Notes under the pieces: generated by a model
Seen by the model: only the letters and a program-made list of their open reading frames with translations
Told to the model about the DNA's origin: nothing
Databases searched by the model: none
Shown here: positions 12,512 to 22,963 of the stretch, in pieces
Position numbering within the stretch: the stretch's first letter is position 1
Layout: the number at the start of each line of letters is the position of its first letter
Assembly (NCBI GenBank): GCA_027924585.1
Contig: BSBM01000436.1
Coordinates: 8,075,001 to 8,139,000 of the forward strand
Source: Larix kaempferi
Lineage: Eukaryota; Streptophyta; Pinopsida; Pinales; Pinaceae
Length of the DNA stretch: 64,000 nucleotides
Reading direction: 5' to 3'
Translations under genes and position numbers: made by a program

Positions 12512-13164
12512 TCGGTTTATAAGCTTAGAAGCTTCTCTGCATTGTTTAATTCCCAAACTCAGATATGCACAATTTATCCACAAACTTGACTTCAACTTAA
12601 AACACATGAGATTCTTTTCAAATTTTAAAACTTGAAAATTTTCACTTTGAGTCAATAATTTCAAACTCATAAATTTATGACAGCCATTCATTCACACATG
12701 AAAAAATAACACATATATTTTTTACCAATGGTCCAGGATAAAACCCCGAAGGGAAAACCTATTTATGAGAGAGAGAGATTTTATTTCTTCAGTAAAATTT
12801 ACAAACTGAATAGCAGTACTTATCTTTACTTTTCTTCTCGAAAAGTCTGCACAAAACACAACATAATTTTATGTCCTTTTCTGTCCAGTACAGCCTGCTT
12901 TAAATGAAGAACATGTTGTTGTACAGAATCTTCGAAAATGTTCCCAACACTATCCTCCTCGATTTTTGTGCTAGGGTTTTCCTTCTTTCTCCTAAAATTT
13001 GACCTCCCTTCTCTTCTTCTTCTTCCTCTCCATAACTCCTCTCTTGGATGTGAATAATAAATTATGACTGCGTTGCCCTAGCCATTTTTTTCATGATAAC
13101 TTCCTCTTTCAATCTAATGGTCCATATTCGATTAGATGTGGGATTCTCATTAAATGTCATTTAA
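12512..13164 (-). repeat. Partial extra copia LTR (same family as the next element)
   Basis: From GGTTTATAAGCTTAGAAGC this matches the LTR at 13165-14364 and at 18772-19975. It lacks the first few tens of bases, an internal stretch of roughly 280 bp (the join is near 12890) and the far end, and it stops where the next LTR begins. Two LTRs of one family thus lie tandem and in the same orientation. Confidence 0.85.
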
Positions 13165-14364
13165 TGAAATTTTTTGAGAATCCCAACCTGGTTTATAAGC
13201 TTATAAGCTTCTCTGCATTGTTTAATGCCCAAACCCAGATATGTACAATTTATCCACAAAATTGACTTCAACTTAAAACACATGAGTTCTTTTCAAATTT
13301 TAAAACTCCGAAATTTTCACTTTCAGTCAATCATTTCAAACTCATAAATTTATGACAGCCATTCACACATGAAATTAACACTGAATTTTTTTACCAATGA
13401 TCCAAGATAAAACCCCAAAGGGAAAACTTGTTTATGAGAGAGAGATTTTATTTCTTCAGTAAAATTTACAAACTGAACAGCAGTACTTATCTTTACTTTC
13501 TTCTCGAAAAGTGTGCCCAAAACACAGCAGAATTTTATGTCCTTTTCTGATAGTTGTACGGCTCACACATGTGAGCAATTAATGCTGCAGATCTCCTCAA
13601 AAATCATGCCTAGAATTACTTCTCATTTTTTGTGTTGTACGGATCAGTCATTAATGTTGTAAGGATGCCTCGGGAATTATGCCAAACCTATCAGAAATCT
13701 TTCCTCAATTTCTGTGAAGTATGGCCAGCATTTAATGTTGTACAGCCACCTCAATTTCTGTGTTTTTATGTACCTGTACGGCCTGTAATTAATGCACAGG
13801 AATATTCCTCGAAATGTGTGCCAGTATGGCCTGCATTAAATGAAGAACATGGTGTTGTACTGAATCTTGGGAAATGTTCCCAACGTTATCCTCCTCGATT
13901 TATGTGCTAGGTTTTTCCTTCTTTCTCATGAAATTCGACCTCCCTTCTCTTCCTCTTCTTCCTCTCCAAAACTCCTCTCTTGGATGTGAATAATAAATGA
14001 TGAATTCCTTTCCCTAGCCCTTTTTTTTCATGATAACTTTCTCTTTCAATCTAATGGCCCAGATTAGATTAGATGTGGGGTTCTCATTAAATGCTCCTTG
14101 AATAATTAATAAATGACATTTAGTGCACCTCATGTCATTTAATAAAGTATGAACACCCCCCTTTTAATTAATCACTCACTTGACCTTTATTAAATATGAA
14201 CTTAGGATGACCATGAATTAATCTTTTAATGAAGTCACTTTAAAATTATAAAGTGCATCTCACTTCATTAATTAAAATATGACTAGGGGTCACCAATCAA
14301 AGTGTCTTTGTCCACCCCAAGGAATCACTAGGTGAAAAAACACTTCCTAGTTAAAATTTCAACA
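13165..14364 (-). repeat. 3' LTR of copia element 1
   Basis: 1200 bp, highly similar to 18772-19975. It contains short motif repeats (TGTACGG, ATTAATG and CCTCGA-AATTT-GTG recurring every 50-60 bp), which also produce spurious open frames such as 13632-13910. It meets the polypurine tract at 14365. Confidence 0.9.
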
Positions 14365-15855
14365 CTCCCTCTTACCGAGGAAGGTGTTCTTCACCACTCC
14401 TAACTTGTCTCTAAAATAGACATGCTTCCCTCCACCCAAAGACTTTGTGAGAATGTCATCCACCCACTCATCAGTAGAAATGTACTGCAACTGTACTGCT
14501 CCTCTCTGAACATAATCTCTGATGAAGTGATGCCTGATCTCAATGTGTTTGGACCTGTCATGAAATACTGGATTCTCAGAGAGCCTGATGCAACTCTGAT
14601 TATCAAAATGTATCACAGTGGGTCCCATCTCCTGACCAAATAAATCAGCCATCAACCTGCAAATCCATGAGGCTTCACAACTGACCTGACTAGAAGCCAT
14701 ATACTCAACGTCTATAGAACTCAATGCTATGGACATTTGTTTCTGACTGAACCAAGACACAATTGCTGAGCCCAAACTGAAACAACAACCGGAAGTGCTC
14801 TTCTGGTCCGAAACATTACCTGCCCAATCTGAATCTGTAAATCCAACCAATCCCACTCCATCAGATCTCCTGTAATCCAAACCAAAATATATTGTACCTG
14901 CAAGGTATCTCAACACATGTTTTGCAGCTATCCAGTGTACTCTCCTGGGCTCCACCATGAACTGACTGAGAGTGTTAACTGCAAAACTCATATCTGGCCT
15001 GGTGTTGACCAAATACATCAATGAACCAATCAACTGACGAAATAACGTAGGATCTACCAACTCTCCCTCAGAAGCATGAAGCTTCGTCCAGTTGGTGGTC
15101 ATAGGTGTGGACATGGGCCTGCAACCCTCCATCTAAAATCTCCTCAAAATGTTTGCAGCATACTTTCCCTGACTCATAAAAACATGTCCATCCTCCTGCC
15201 ATATCTCCATCCCCAAATATTAATGCATCAGTCGGAGGTCAGTCATATCAAACTCTGAAGAAAGATATTTCTTACATGCTTCAATCAGGTGCTCTCCTCC
15301 TGTAATGAACAAGTCATCAAAATATAGTAGAAGAATGAGCGGAACACCACCAACCACAATGTAGTATAGGTTGGGATCCGCCTCACTCTTCTGAAACCCA
15401 ATCGATAGCAAATAAGTATTAATCCTAGAATACCAAGCCTGAGGGGCTTACTTCAGACCATACAAGGCCTCTTTCATCCTGCAAACATGTGAATCTCTCC
15501 CATGAATCTCAAATCCCTTGGTATGCTATAGATATACCTCCTCCTGTAGAAAACCATTCAGAAAAGCGGTTTTCACATCCATCTGATGAATCCTCCAACC
15601 CATCCCTGCCACAATGGAGATCACTGCTCTGATCGAAGAAAATCTAGAAACCGATGCAAAGGTCTCATAGTAGTCAAATCCCTCTCCCTGTAAGAACCCT
15701 CCTGCAACAAATCGAGCTTTGTGCTTGTCGATGTTGTCATCCACAAAACGCTTGATTTTATAGAACCACTTGGAAGTCACCACTGACTTCCCCTCTGGTC
15801 TCAGAAAAACCTCCCACACCCCATTCTTCATAATGGATTTGTATTCTTCCATCAT
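14359..15855 (-). pseudogene. Copia element 1: reverse transcriptase and RNase H
   Basis: The N-terminal RT block (15526-15855) shows MKNGVWEVFLRPEGKSVVTS, KARFVAGGF and IHQMDVKTAFLNG. The next block (15220-15411) carries the catalytic motif as LLYFDDLFITG, the YxDD form with Phe. RNase H (14359-15132) has GSLMYLVNTRPDMSFAVNTL, the acidic TDSDWAG site, HFDNQSCIRLSENPVFHD and a DILTKSLGG end. In-frame stops separate the blocks, for example TAG just before the MEGC start at 15132 and others near 15525, 15450 and 15220. The RT is therefore broken, but the catalytic residues are still readable. Confidence 0.92.
14365..14374 (-). promoter_or_regulatory. Polypurine tract of copia element 1
   Basis: On the minus strand TAAGAGGGAG lies directly before the 3' LTR. 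The same ten bases precede the 3' LTRs of the other two copia elements in this window. Confidence 0.8.
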
Positions 15856-16308
15856 GGCATCTCTCCAAACCTAGTGTGGGGTAGCCTCCTCAATTGTAGT
15901 AGGCTCGGAATCACTCAAGCTAGTCACCATCACCATATAACTGGAAAATATCTCTAGTGCTTTGCTCTCCCTAGCCTCCCTCTTAGGTGGTCCCACAGAC
16001 TGCTCAGCTTCCTTCACAAGATCCTTAAGCAAAATTGGATTACGTTTCTTGGAAGTAGCTTCCTCCTGTAGGCTCTCCTCCATAACCTCCTCATCTAACA
16101 CCTCTCTACCTCAAGAAGTACCTGTGGCCTAAGATCTTGTACCTGATGATCTTGAACCTGTACCACCTGAATCACATGAAGGTGAAACCTGTGAACCTGT
16201 GACTCGTGAACCTGTCCTTGTACTAGAATTCCCTGTAGACTGAGTCCCTGAAACTGATGAAACTGTAATATGTGGCCCAATCACACCTGAAACCTATGAC
16301 CCTGTACT

Positions 16309-17676
16309 CTAACTCCGTGACCCTTTCACCTGTGGAGATACAACCTGTTGCTCCTCCACCTCTGAATCATAAGACTTCCTGAAGGCTTTCTCCTCCTCAA
16401 ATATGACCTCCCTCCTCACCACAACTTTCTTCTGTGCAGGAAGGTATATACGAAAATCCTTTGAAGTCTCATAATATCCAACAAAGATGCCTTTCTCCGC
16501 TGTAGGCTCTAACTTTTTCCTCTTCTCAGAAGGGACATGAGAGTATGTAAGGCATCCAAATATGCGAAAGTGACCTATCTTAGGTCTCTTTCCGGTCAAC
16601 ATCTCCTCAGGCATTTTACACCCCAATGCTCGGTGTGGACTCATGTTCTGAACATAAACAACAGTGCTACAGGCCTCTGCCCATAGAAAGAAAGGAAGAC
16701 TCTGATCATGTAGCATGGCTCTAGCTGCTGCCACTATCGCTATGTTCTTCCTTTCCGCAACCCCATTCTGCTGTGGAGTGTATGGAACTGTCGACTGCCT
16801 CCTGATGCCCTCCTATCTGCAAAACGCGTCAAACTCCTTGGAGGTATACTCACCCCCATTATCTGACCTGAGTGCCCGAATCCTCCTCCCTGTTTGGTTC
16901 TCCACAAGAGCTTTGAACTCTTGGAACCTACGCAAGACTTCCTAAGATTGTTTACTTCTTAGAAAGTAGATCCAGGTCTTCCTGGAGTGGCCATCAATGA
17001 AACTGATATAGTACTCAAAACCTGTCACTGAAGCTGAATATATAGGTCAACATAAATCTGAATGAATCAAATCCAATATCCCACCTGCTCTGGTGTCACT
17101 TCTCAGAAAATTAGTCTTGGTGTACTTTCCCAAAGCACACCCTCTACACACGCCACCCTGCTCTGTGCTGAACTGAGGAAAACATGTAGACATCTCCCTC
17201 AACAACCTCAAAATCCTCCTGTTCCACAACTCACATGTCTCGATGCTACTGCTAGTATGGGATAATGCATGGTGAGGTTGGAAGAGAATATTGTATAGTT
17301 TCCCACATCTCACTCCAATGGCACATAAAGTGGATGGTCCTGCTGCTCTGGGAAATATATGAACTTTCCCATCTAGAACACACACTCCAAATCCCTGGTC
17401 CTCAATCGTGGAAACTGATACAAGATTCTTCTTCAGCCCGAGGACATAAAGAACATCCCTCAAAGTCATGGACTGCATAGACTCCCTCTCAAAGGTAACA
17501 GTCTCTCGCCCAATTGCTCTCACAACTGTGTCATCTCCCAATACCACCTCAAGACTCAATCCTGTCTCAGTCATCTCTGTGAATACATCAAGTACACCTG
17601 CCACATTGCTTGAATCCCCACTATCAATGTACCAAGTGGAAGTAGTAGTGGTAGCATTAAAATAATGGCCAACCAA
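16309..17676 (-). pseudogene. Copia element 1: protease, pre-integrase and integrase
   Basis: The protease start reads STWYIDSGDSSNVAG, so the aspartic DSG site is kept. The pre-integrase zinc region (ELWNRR, then CRGCALGK) follows but is degraded. Integrase continues through HSDLC, a stop, an IDGHSRKTW acidic site, RSDNGGEY and TPQQNGVAERKN, which gives the D-D-E set. The C-terminal part GCLTYSHVPSEKRKKLEP with a GIFVGYYETSKDFRIY block is open from 16734 to 16309. Stops near 17046, 16943 and 16815 break it. A low-complexity linker to RT, with stops, lies at 15856-16308. Confidence 0.9.
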
Positions 17677-17691
17677 TAACGAACACTGAAT

Positions 17692-18700
17692 CTAATCCTC
17701 CATGTCACTCTCCATATCACTGCTGGTTAAAGATGTCCTCTTTGTACACCCAGCATATAGAGAGAACTCTCCCTCAAACCGTGAGGAAAATTCATCCATC
17801 TTTGTTGTCGTTGTTGTTTGCTTCCATTTCTTCTTCTTGTTCAGACACTGTCCAGCATAGTGTCCAAACTTCTGACATGTGAAACACTTGATTTTACTCA
17901 AGTCTTTCTTCTGCTCACCTGTATGTTGTTTGGCCCCACCCTTGGGACCCTTCTTGAACTTCTTATTTTTTCCCTTCGCTACCATGCCACATTCTCCTCA
18001 CCATCTCTGTGATGTGATAAACTTCCCTGTAAGTATCATCTGCGTGTCTCCTCCTGTATAAGATCATCCCAAAGACGATCCCATGTAGGCATGTTCTCTC
18101 GACCAATAATAGTCTGCACAAACACACTCCAATGCTGAGTCACGCCATTTCAGGTTGTGCGCACCATCTCACTACCCTATATAACCTCTCCTATAGCGGC
18201 GAGCTCATCCCTCACCTATGTAATCTTGGTGAGATAGGAATCCATGCCTTCCCCTTTGCTCATGTGTAAATTCTTCAACTTCTCACTTAACACCATTTTC
18301 CTATTCTCATTTGAACTCTGGTAAAGGTTGGTCAAAGAAGTCCACATTTGAAAAGCATGTGTCTTTGCTGATATGTGAGGGATTACATGATCCTTCATGG
18401 CATCAAGTATAATCCTCCTTTCCTTTACATATTTCTTCATGAAAGCTGCCTTATCAGTAGCATCGGCAGGTACTGTCACAGGTTTGTTGTTGTACTATTC
18501 ATTATATCCCATAGCTCATTTTCTTCAAGTATCAACATAATTCTAGCCTTCCACAGGCTAAAATTAGTAGCCCCATCCAATCTGTCTTCTACTCTAAGCC
18601 CAGACACCATGGATACAACATGTATTACCCAAGCAACCTGTTCAAGAACTTTTTTCTGAAATTTGGAAATTTTTCCCAAAACCCTAACTTCCTTCAAATC
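17692..18700 (-). pseudogene. Copia element 1: gag
   Basis: Gag starts with a DGATNFSLWKARIMLILEEN block (18476-18697) and continues after a frame change as a UBN2-type capsid segment (18216-18479, HAFQMWTSLTNLYQSSNENR). The stretch 17986-18215 is degraded. The CCHC zinc knuckle CFTCQKFGHYAGQC is intact in the block 17692-17985 after a Lys-rich stretch. Two or more frame changes separate the parts. Confidence 0.9.
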
Positions 18701-18759
18701 TGAAATTTTTCCACAAACCCCTGTTTTTCTGAATGTTTTAAATTCTGATTTTTAACTCC

Positions 18760-18771
18760 GCTCTGATACCA
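18760..18771 (-). promoter_or_regulatory. Primer-binding site of copia element 1
   Basis: On the minus strand TGGTATCAGAGC directly follows the 5' LTR. This is complementary to the 3' end of plant initiator Met tRNA. Confidence 0.9.
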
Positions 18772-19975
18772 TGAAATGTTTTCAGAACCCCAACCTGGTT
18801 TATAAGCTTAGAAGCTTCTCTGCATTGTTTAATGCCCAAACCCAGATATGCACAATTTATCCACAAAATTGACTTCAACTTAAAACACATGAGATTCTTT
18901 TCAAATTTTAAAACTCAGAAATTTTCACTTTCAATCATTAATTTCAAACTCATAAATTTATGACAACCATTCACGCATGAAAAAATAACGCAGATATTTT
19001 TGACCAATGGTCCCGGATAAAACCCCGAAGGGAAAACCTGTTTATGAGAGAGAGTTTTATTTCTTCAGTCAAATTTACAAACTGAATAGCAGTACTTATC
19101 TTTACTTTTCTTCTCGAAAAGTGTGCCCAAAACACAGTAGAATTTTATGTCCTTTTCTGAAAGTTGTACGGCTCACACGTGTGAGCAATTAATGCTGCAG
19201 ATCTCCTCGAAAATCGTGCCCATAATTACTTCTCGTTTTCTGTGTTGTACGGATCAGTCATTAATGTTGTACGGATGCCTCGGGAATTGTGCCAAACCTA
19301 TCAAAAATATTTCCTCGATTTTTGTGTTGTACGGCCAGCATTTAATGTTCTACGGCCACCTCGATTTATGTGTTTTTCTGTACCTGTATGTCCTGCAATT
19401 AATGCACATGAATATTCCTCGAAATGTGTGCCAGTACGACTTGCATTAAATTAAGAACATGCTACTGTACGGAATCTTGGGAAATGTGCCCAACACTATC
19501 CTCCTCGATTTATGTGCTAGGGTTTTCCTTCTTTCTCGTGAAATTCGACCTCCCTTCTCTTCTTCTTCTTCCTCTCCAAAACTCCTCTCTTGGATGTGAA
19601 TAATAAATGATGAATGCCTTGTCCTAGCCCTTTTTGTTCATGGTAACTTCCTCTTTCAATCTAATGGCCCTGATTAGATTAGATGTGGGGTTCTCATTAA
19701 ATGCTCATTTAATAATTAATAAATGACATTTAGTGCACCTCATGTCATTTAATAAAGTATGAACACCCCCCCTTTTAATTAATCACTCACTTGACCTTTA
19801 TTAAATATGAACCTAGGATGACCATGAATTAATCTTTTAATGAAGTCACTTTAAAATTATAAAGTGCATCTCACTTCATTAATTAAAACATGACTAGGGG
19901 TCACCAATTAAAGTGTCATCGTCCACCCCAAGGCTTCACTAGGTGGAAAAACACTTCCTAGGTAAATTTTCAACA
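18772..19975 (-). repeat. 5' LTR of copia element 1
   Basis: 1204 bp ending CAACA on the plus strand (TGTTG in sense orientation). It differs from the 3' copy by scattered substitutions and small indels. The open frame 19242-19454 inside it is a by-product of its internal motif repeats. Confidence 0.9.
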
Positions 19976-20192
19976 ATTGAGACAATATTGAGAATATGTG
20001 AGCCATTATAGAGTAACACCTTTGACCTCCTAATGTTATGTAAACACATAAGAAAGTGTTTTACCATAAGTCAATTAGAGAGGATATGCCATAACACTGG
20101 TACCAACTGGATGTCCCCATTTTTATATGGCATATGGAAAGGTATGCTAAGTAGATTGAAGGTAGACTAGAGGTATCTTTGAGCTGGTTGAA

Positions 20193-20229
20193 AGTGTCTC
20201 TATCAAGTGTCTATGGGAAAACCCTAGAA
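20193..20229 (+). repeat. 37-nt inverted partner of the hairpin at 21924
   Basis: AGTGTCTCTATCAAGTGTCT, continuing to CCCTAGAA at 20229, is the exact reverse complement of 21924-21960, about 1.7 kb away. Confidence 0.85.
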
Positions 20230-21923
20230 CTTCGATCTACTTAGTGGGCATATATGCATATTTAACATGTGGTTTTGGCTTAGTGGGTACCATTAGGCAT
20301 TCTCCTTCTAACAATGGACTATAGTATTTGGAGTGTTTCTTTGTGTATACTATACACATACTTATATAGAAAAAATTAATTGTAGTTATTTGAGGCTAAG
20401 TTTCACTCTAGGTAAACCATATTATTTTGTTTTATCCACAATCTATGTTTTTTACTGATTAGGTATATTGAACTACTAGTGGAAACTGTGAATACTGCAA
20501 GTTTTTTAGGCTAAAATTGTGGTTTTCTTTGTTGGGGTTTTAATCATTGTTGTGAAATCCATGTAGTTGTTTTCCTATATATTGAAACCATATATGAATT
20601 AAAAGTTGTTTAGAATGGGTGAAGCAAGTCATTATAGCCTTTCTTTACATGTGGATCTACCTAGAAACATAGAAGGTTGGGATTGTTGCAAGGAATAGAT
20701 GAAAATCAAGTTGTAGTGAATGGATGAAGCAAGATAAGCATTACATCCTTTCTTTGCATGTGAATCTACTTGAAACCCCCATTTATGACTGTAGAGGTCA
20801 AGATAATTAGAAGGAACATTGTTAAAGGTATCCATTCCAATATTAATGTATTCATTGTTAACTAGAAAAAAGAGGTGGGTCTTACTAAATGTACTCACTA
20901 TGTCATATTTACCCAATATGAGAAGGGAATTGAATTGAAATGCTTTTGTTTGTAAATTGATGCTAGTTGAAAATGTTAAATGAATATATAACTAAAAACA
21001 CGAATATCTATGGAAATGGAAATCCCATTATGTTAACATCCATGTGATTTTTGCCACTTATATGTTCTACTTCCATGCCCTATTTTCTAGCCCTTAACTT
21101 TTGAGTTTGATCAACTAGTAGTGAAATATATTAAATAGAACATTATGATATCCTAATTTTTCATTTAACTAGCTTCTTAGATATCCCTCACACTTACATA
21201 TTGTCAGTACTCAAGAAATCTGAGATAAAATATAAGATAGTCATTTTTGCATTTTTGCATTCTTAGTGATACTAACATTGTTGAAAGTGCAACATGAGCT
21301 ATAAATCAAGATATCCTTGTGTGGGTCAAGATGTTTTCTTCCTTATTTGGATTTCCTCAAGTCTTGTCCTTAACAATAACATTTTGTTATAATTTGATGA
21401 ATTGAACTTGGTGAGTATTTCACATGGAAAATATAAACAACATGCAAACCTTCTTTATATAAAAGCAATGCGAGATTTCTTTAGAACTTTCATCTTTTTA
21501 AGACAATAATAGATCCATAAGCAATCAACTTATGGCCCATCTCTTTCATCAACATGGATGCTTATTGTGGAATTCAAATTTAATTATATCTTCAATTACT
21601 CTTTTAATGTTGAGTTCAAAATTCTATTTAATGAGGCTAAGTTCAAAACTCCATGTCCCTATTCTAGTTTGGTTTACAATCTTTGTCTGTTTCCTTGCCT
21701 TCACAAGACCAAATCTCAAAAAAAATTAGATATTACTATTACTATTTAATTTATATTTTATTTCTTATATGTATATATATATATGGGGATTACCCCATGC
21801 CTACCATATTGGCAAGTTCAAATGCAAAAAAGAACCCCACGCTGTCTTACTGAGTCTAAACATACAGGGGAACTCCATAAGTTATCAACCAAGATTGACT
21901 CCTTTTTCCCAACTCCACGTTCG

Positions 21924-22007
21924 TTCTAGGGTTTTCCCATAGACACTTGATAGAGACACTCCTCATTGAAAGTGTCTCTATCAAGTTTCTATCGGAAAAC
22001 CCTAGAA
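21924..22007. repeat. Near-perfect hairpin, 37-bp arms and 10-nt loop
   Basis: The left arm 21924-21960 and right arm 21971-22007 differ from complementarity at two positions. The loop is CCTCATTGAA. Both arms end in the CTAGGGTTTTC / GAAAACCCTAG sequence. Confidence 0.85.
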
Positions 22008-22766
22008 ACCCAGAGCCTAGCCTAAAAACCCTAGTTTTGAATCCAAATTATTATAAACTTATATACAAAGTTTATGACATGTATATAGCAAGGGTGCATA
22101 CAACTAAAAACAAATCAAGTGCAATCCATATCTGACCCAAAATACATAAACAAAGAGGCTAAATGGCCTAGACTCCAATGACCATGATGGTGACAATGGT
22201 GACAATGAGCACAATGATGACGATGGTGATAATGGGCGTGAGGATAGATATGGTGATGGTGACAATGAGACAAAGTGCATTAAGTTGATGGTGGATGACG
22301 GATGATTGATGGGGACGAGGATGGTGGCCCCACGAGCAAGAGGATGACAAAGCTTGATGGTGATTGTGGTAGTGGGCATGGTGTTGGTGACAATATTGTC
22401 ATGATAGTGGAGTTCAACATTAAGCTGGTAACCCTAGAGCTTGGAGCCTATCCTATAAACATGAGAGCCTATCCTAAAAACCCTAGTTGGTAGCGTAAAC
22501 CCTAGCTTGTATTCTAATCACAATGAAACCCTATTATGTATCCTAATCCCTTGCCTAAATTATAAGACATATAAAAATTAAATCATTTTCATTGTACATA
22601 TATATTCATGTGCATACATTTGAATCCAAATCATTATACACATATATAGAACAAAACTCGAACAAAACTATATATAAATCCATGAGATAAACCATAGTGG
22701 AACAAAAATCGAACAAATATATAAATTTTCAAGAAAATAGTGGAACATGGTTCCCAATGTACATAC

Positions 22767-22915
22767 TATGGAAATTCGTGCCCTATACAAAATCTGACAA
22801 CTCGTGTCGTAGATCCAAAATACATGGAAACTCATGCCCTATACAAAATCTGACAACTCATGCCATAGATCCAAAATACATGGCAACCCATGTCGTAGAT
22901 AAAGTACATGGAAAC
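22767..22915 (+). repeat. Short tandem repeat, about 60-bp unit
   Basis: GAAACTCATGCCCTATACAA plus AATCTGACAACTC(A/G)TG-C-TAGATCCAAAATACATGG repeats about 2.4 times, the last unit shortened. Confidence 0.75.
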
Positions 22916-22963
22916 GGGTGCCCAAAGGTGCCACATCGTGGCTAATGTACATAACATGGTGTG

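Larger units (their letters stand above)
13165..19975 (-). mobile_element. Copia element 1 (Ty1/copia LTR retrotransposon, degraded)
   Basis: The element is 6.8 kb on the minus strand with two LTRs of about 1.2 kb, a primer-binding site complementary to plant initiator Met tRNA, a polypurine tract, and gag, protease, integrase, RT and RNase H in copia order. The LTRs begin TGTTGAAA and end CATTTCA or close variants. The bases outside the LTRs (TTTAA on the left, ATTGA on the right) do not form a target duplication. With the extra LTR fragment on the left, that suggests past recombination between elements or loss of one flank. Multiple stops and frame changes make it non-autonomous. Confidence 0.93.
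19976..22963. other. Non-coding stretch with small repeats
   Basis: AT-rich, no convincing gene. Inside are two diverged copies of an ATCCTTTCTTTGCATGTG segment near 20630-20680 and 20735-20775, the hairpin and inverted partner listed separately, a GATGATGGTGACAATGGTGA-like low-complexity stretch (about 22180-22310), and a short tandem repeat at 22767-22915. Confidence 0.5.

Noticed and set aside
13632-13910. 92-codon open frame in the LTR, with a partner at 19242-19454
   Set aside because: It lies within LTR motif repeats and is not conserved in length between LTR copies.
21924-22007. Complete MITE
   Set aside because: The hairpin is only 84 bp, with no TSD that I can see; left as an unexplained inverted repeat.
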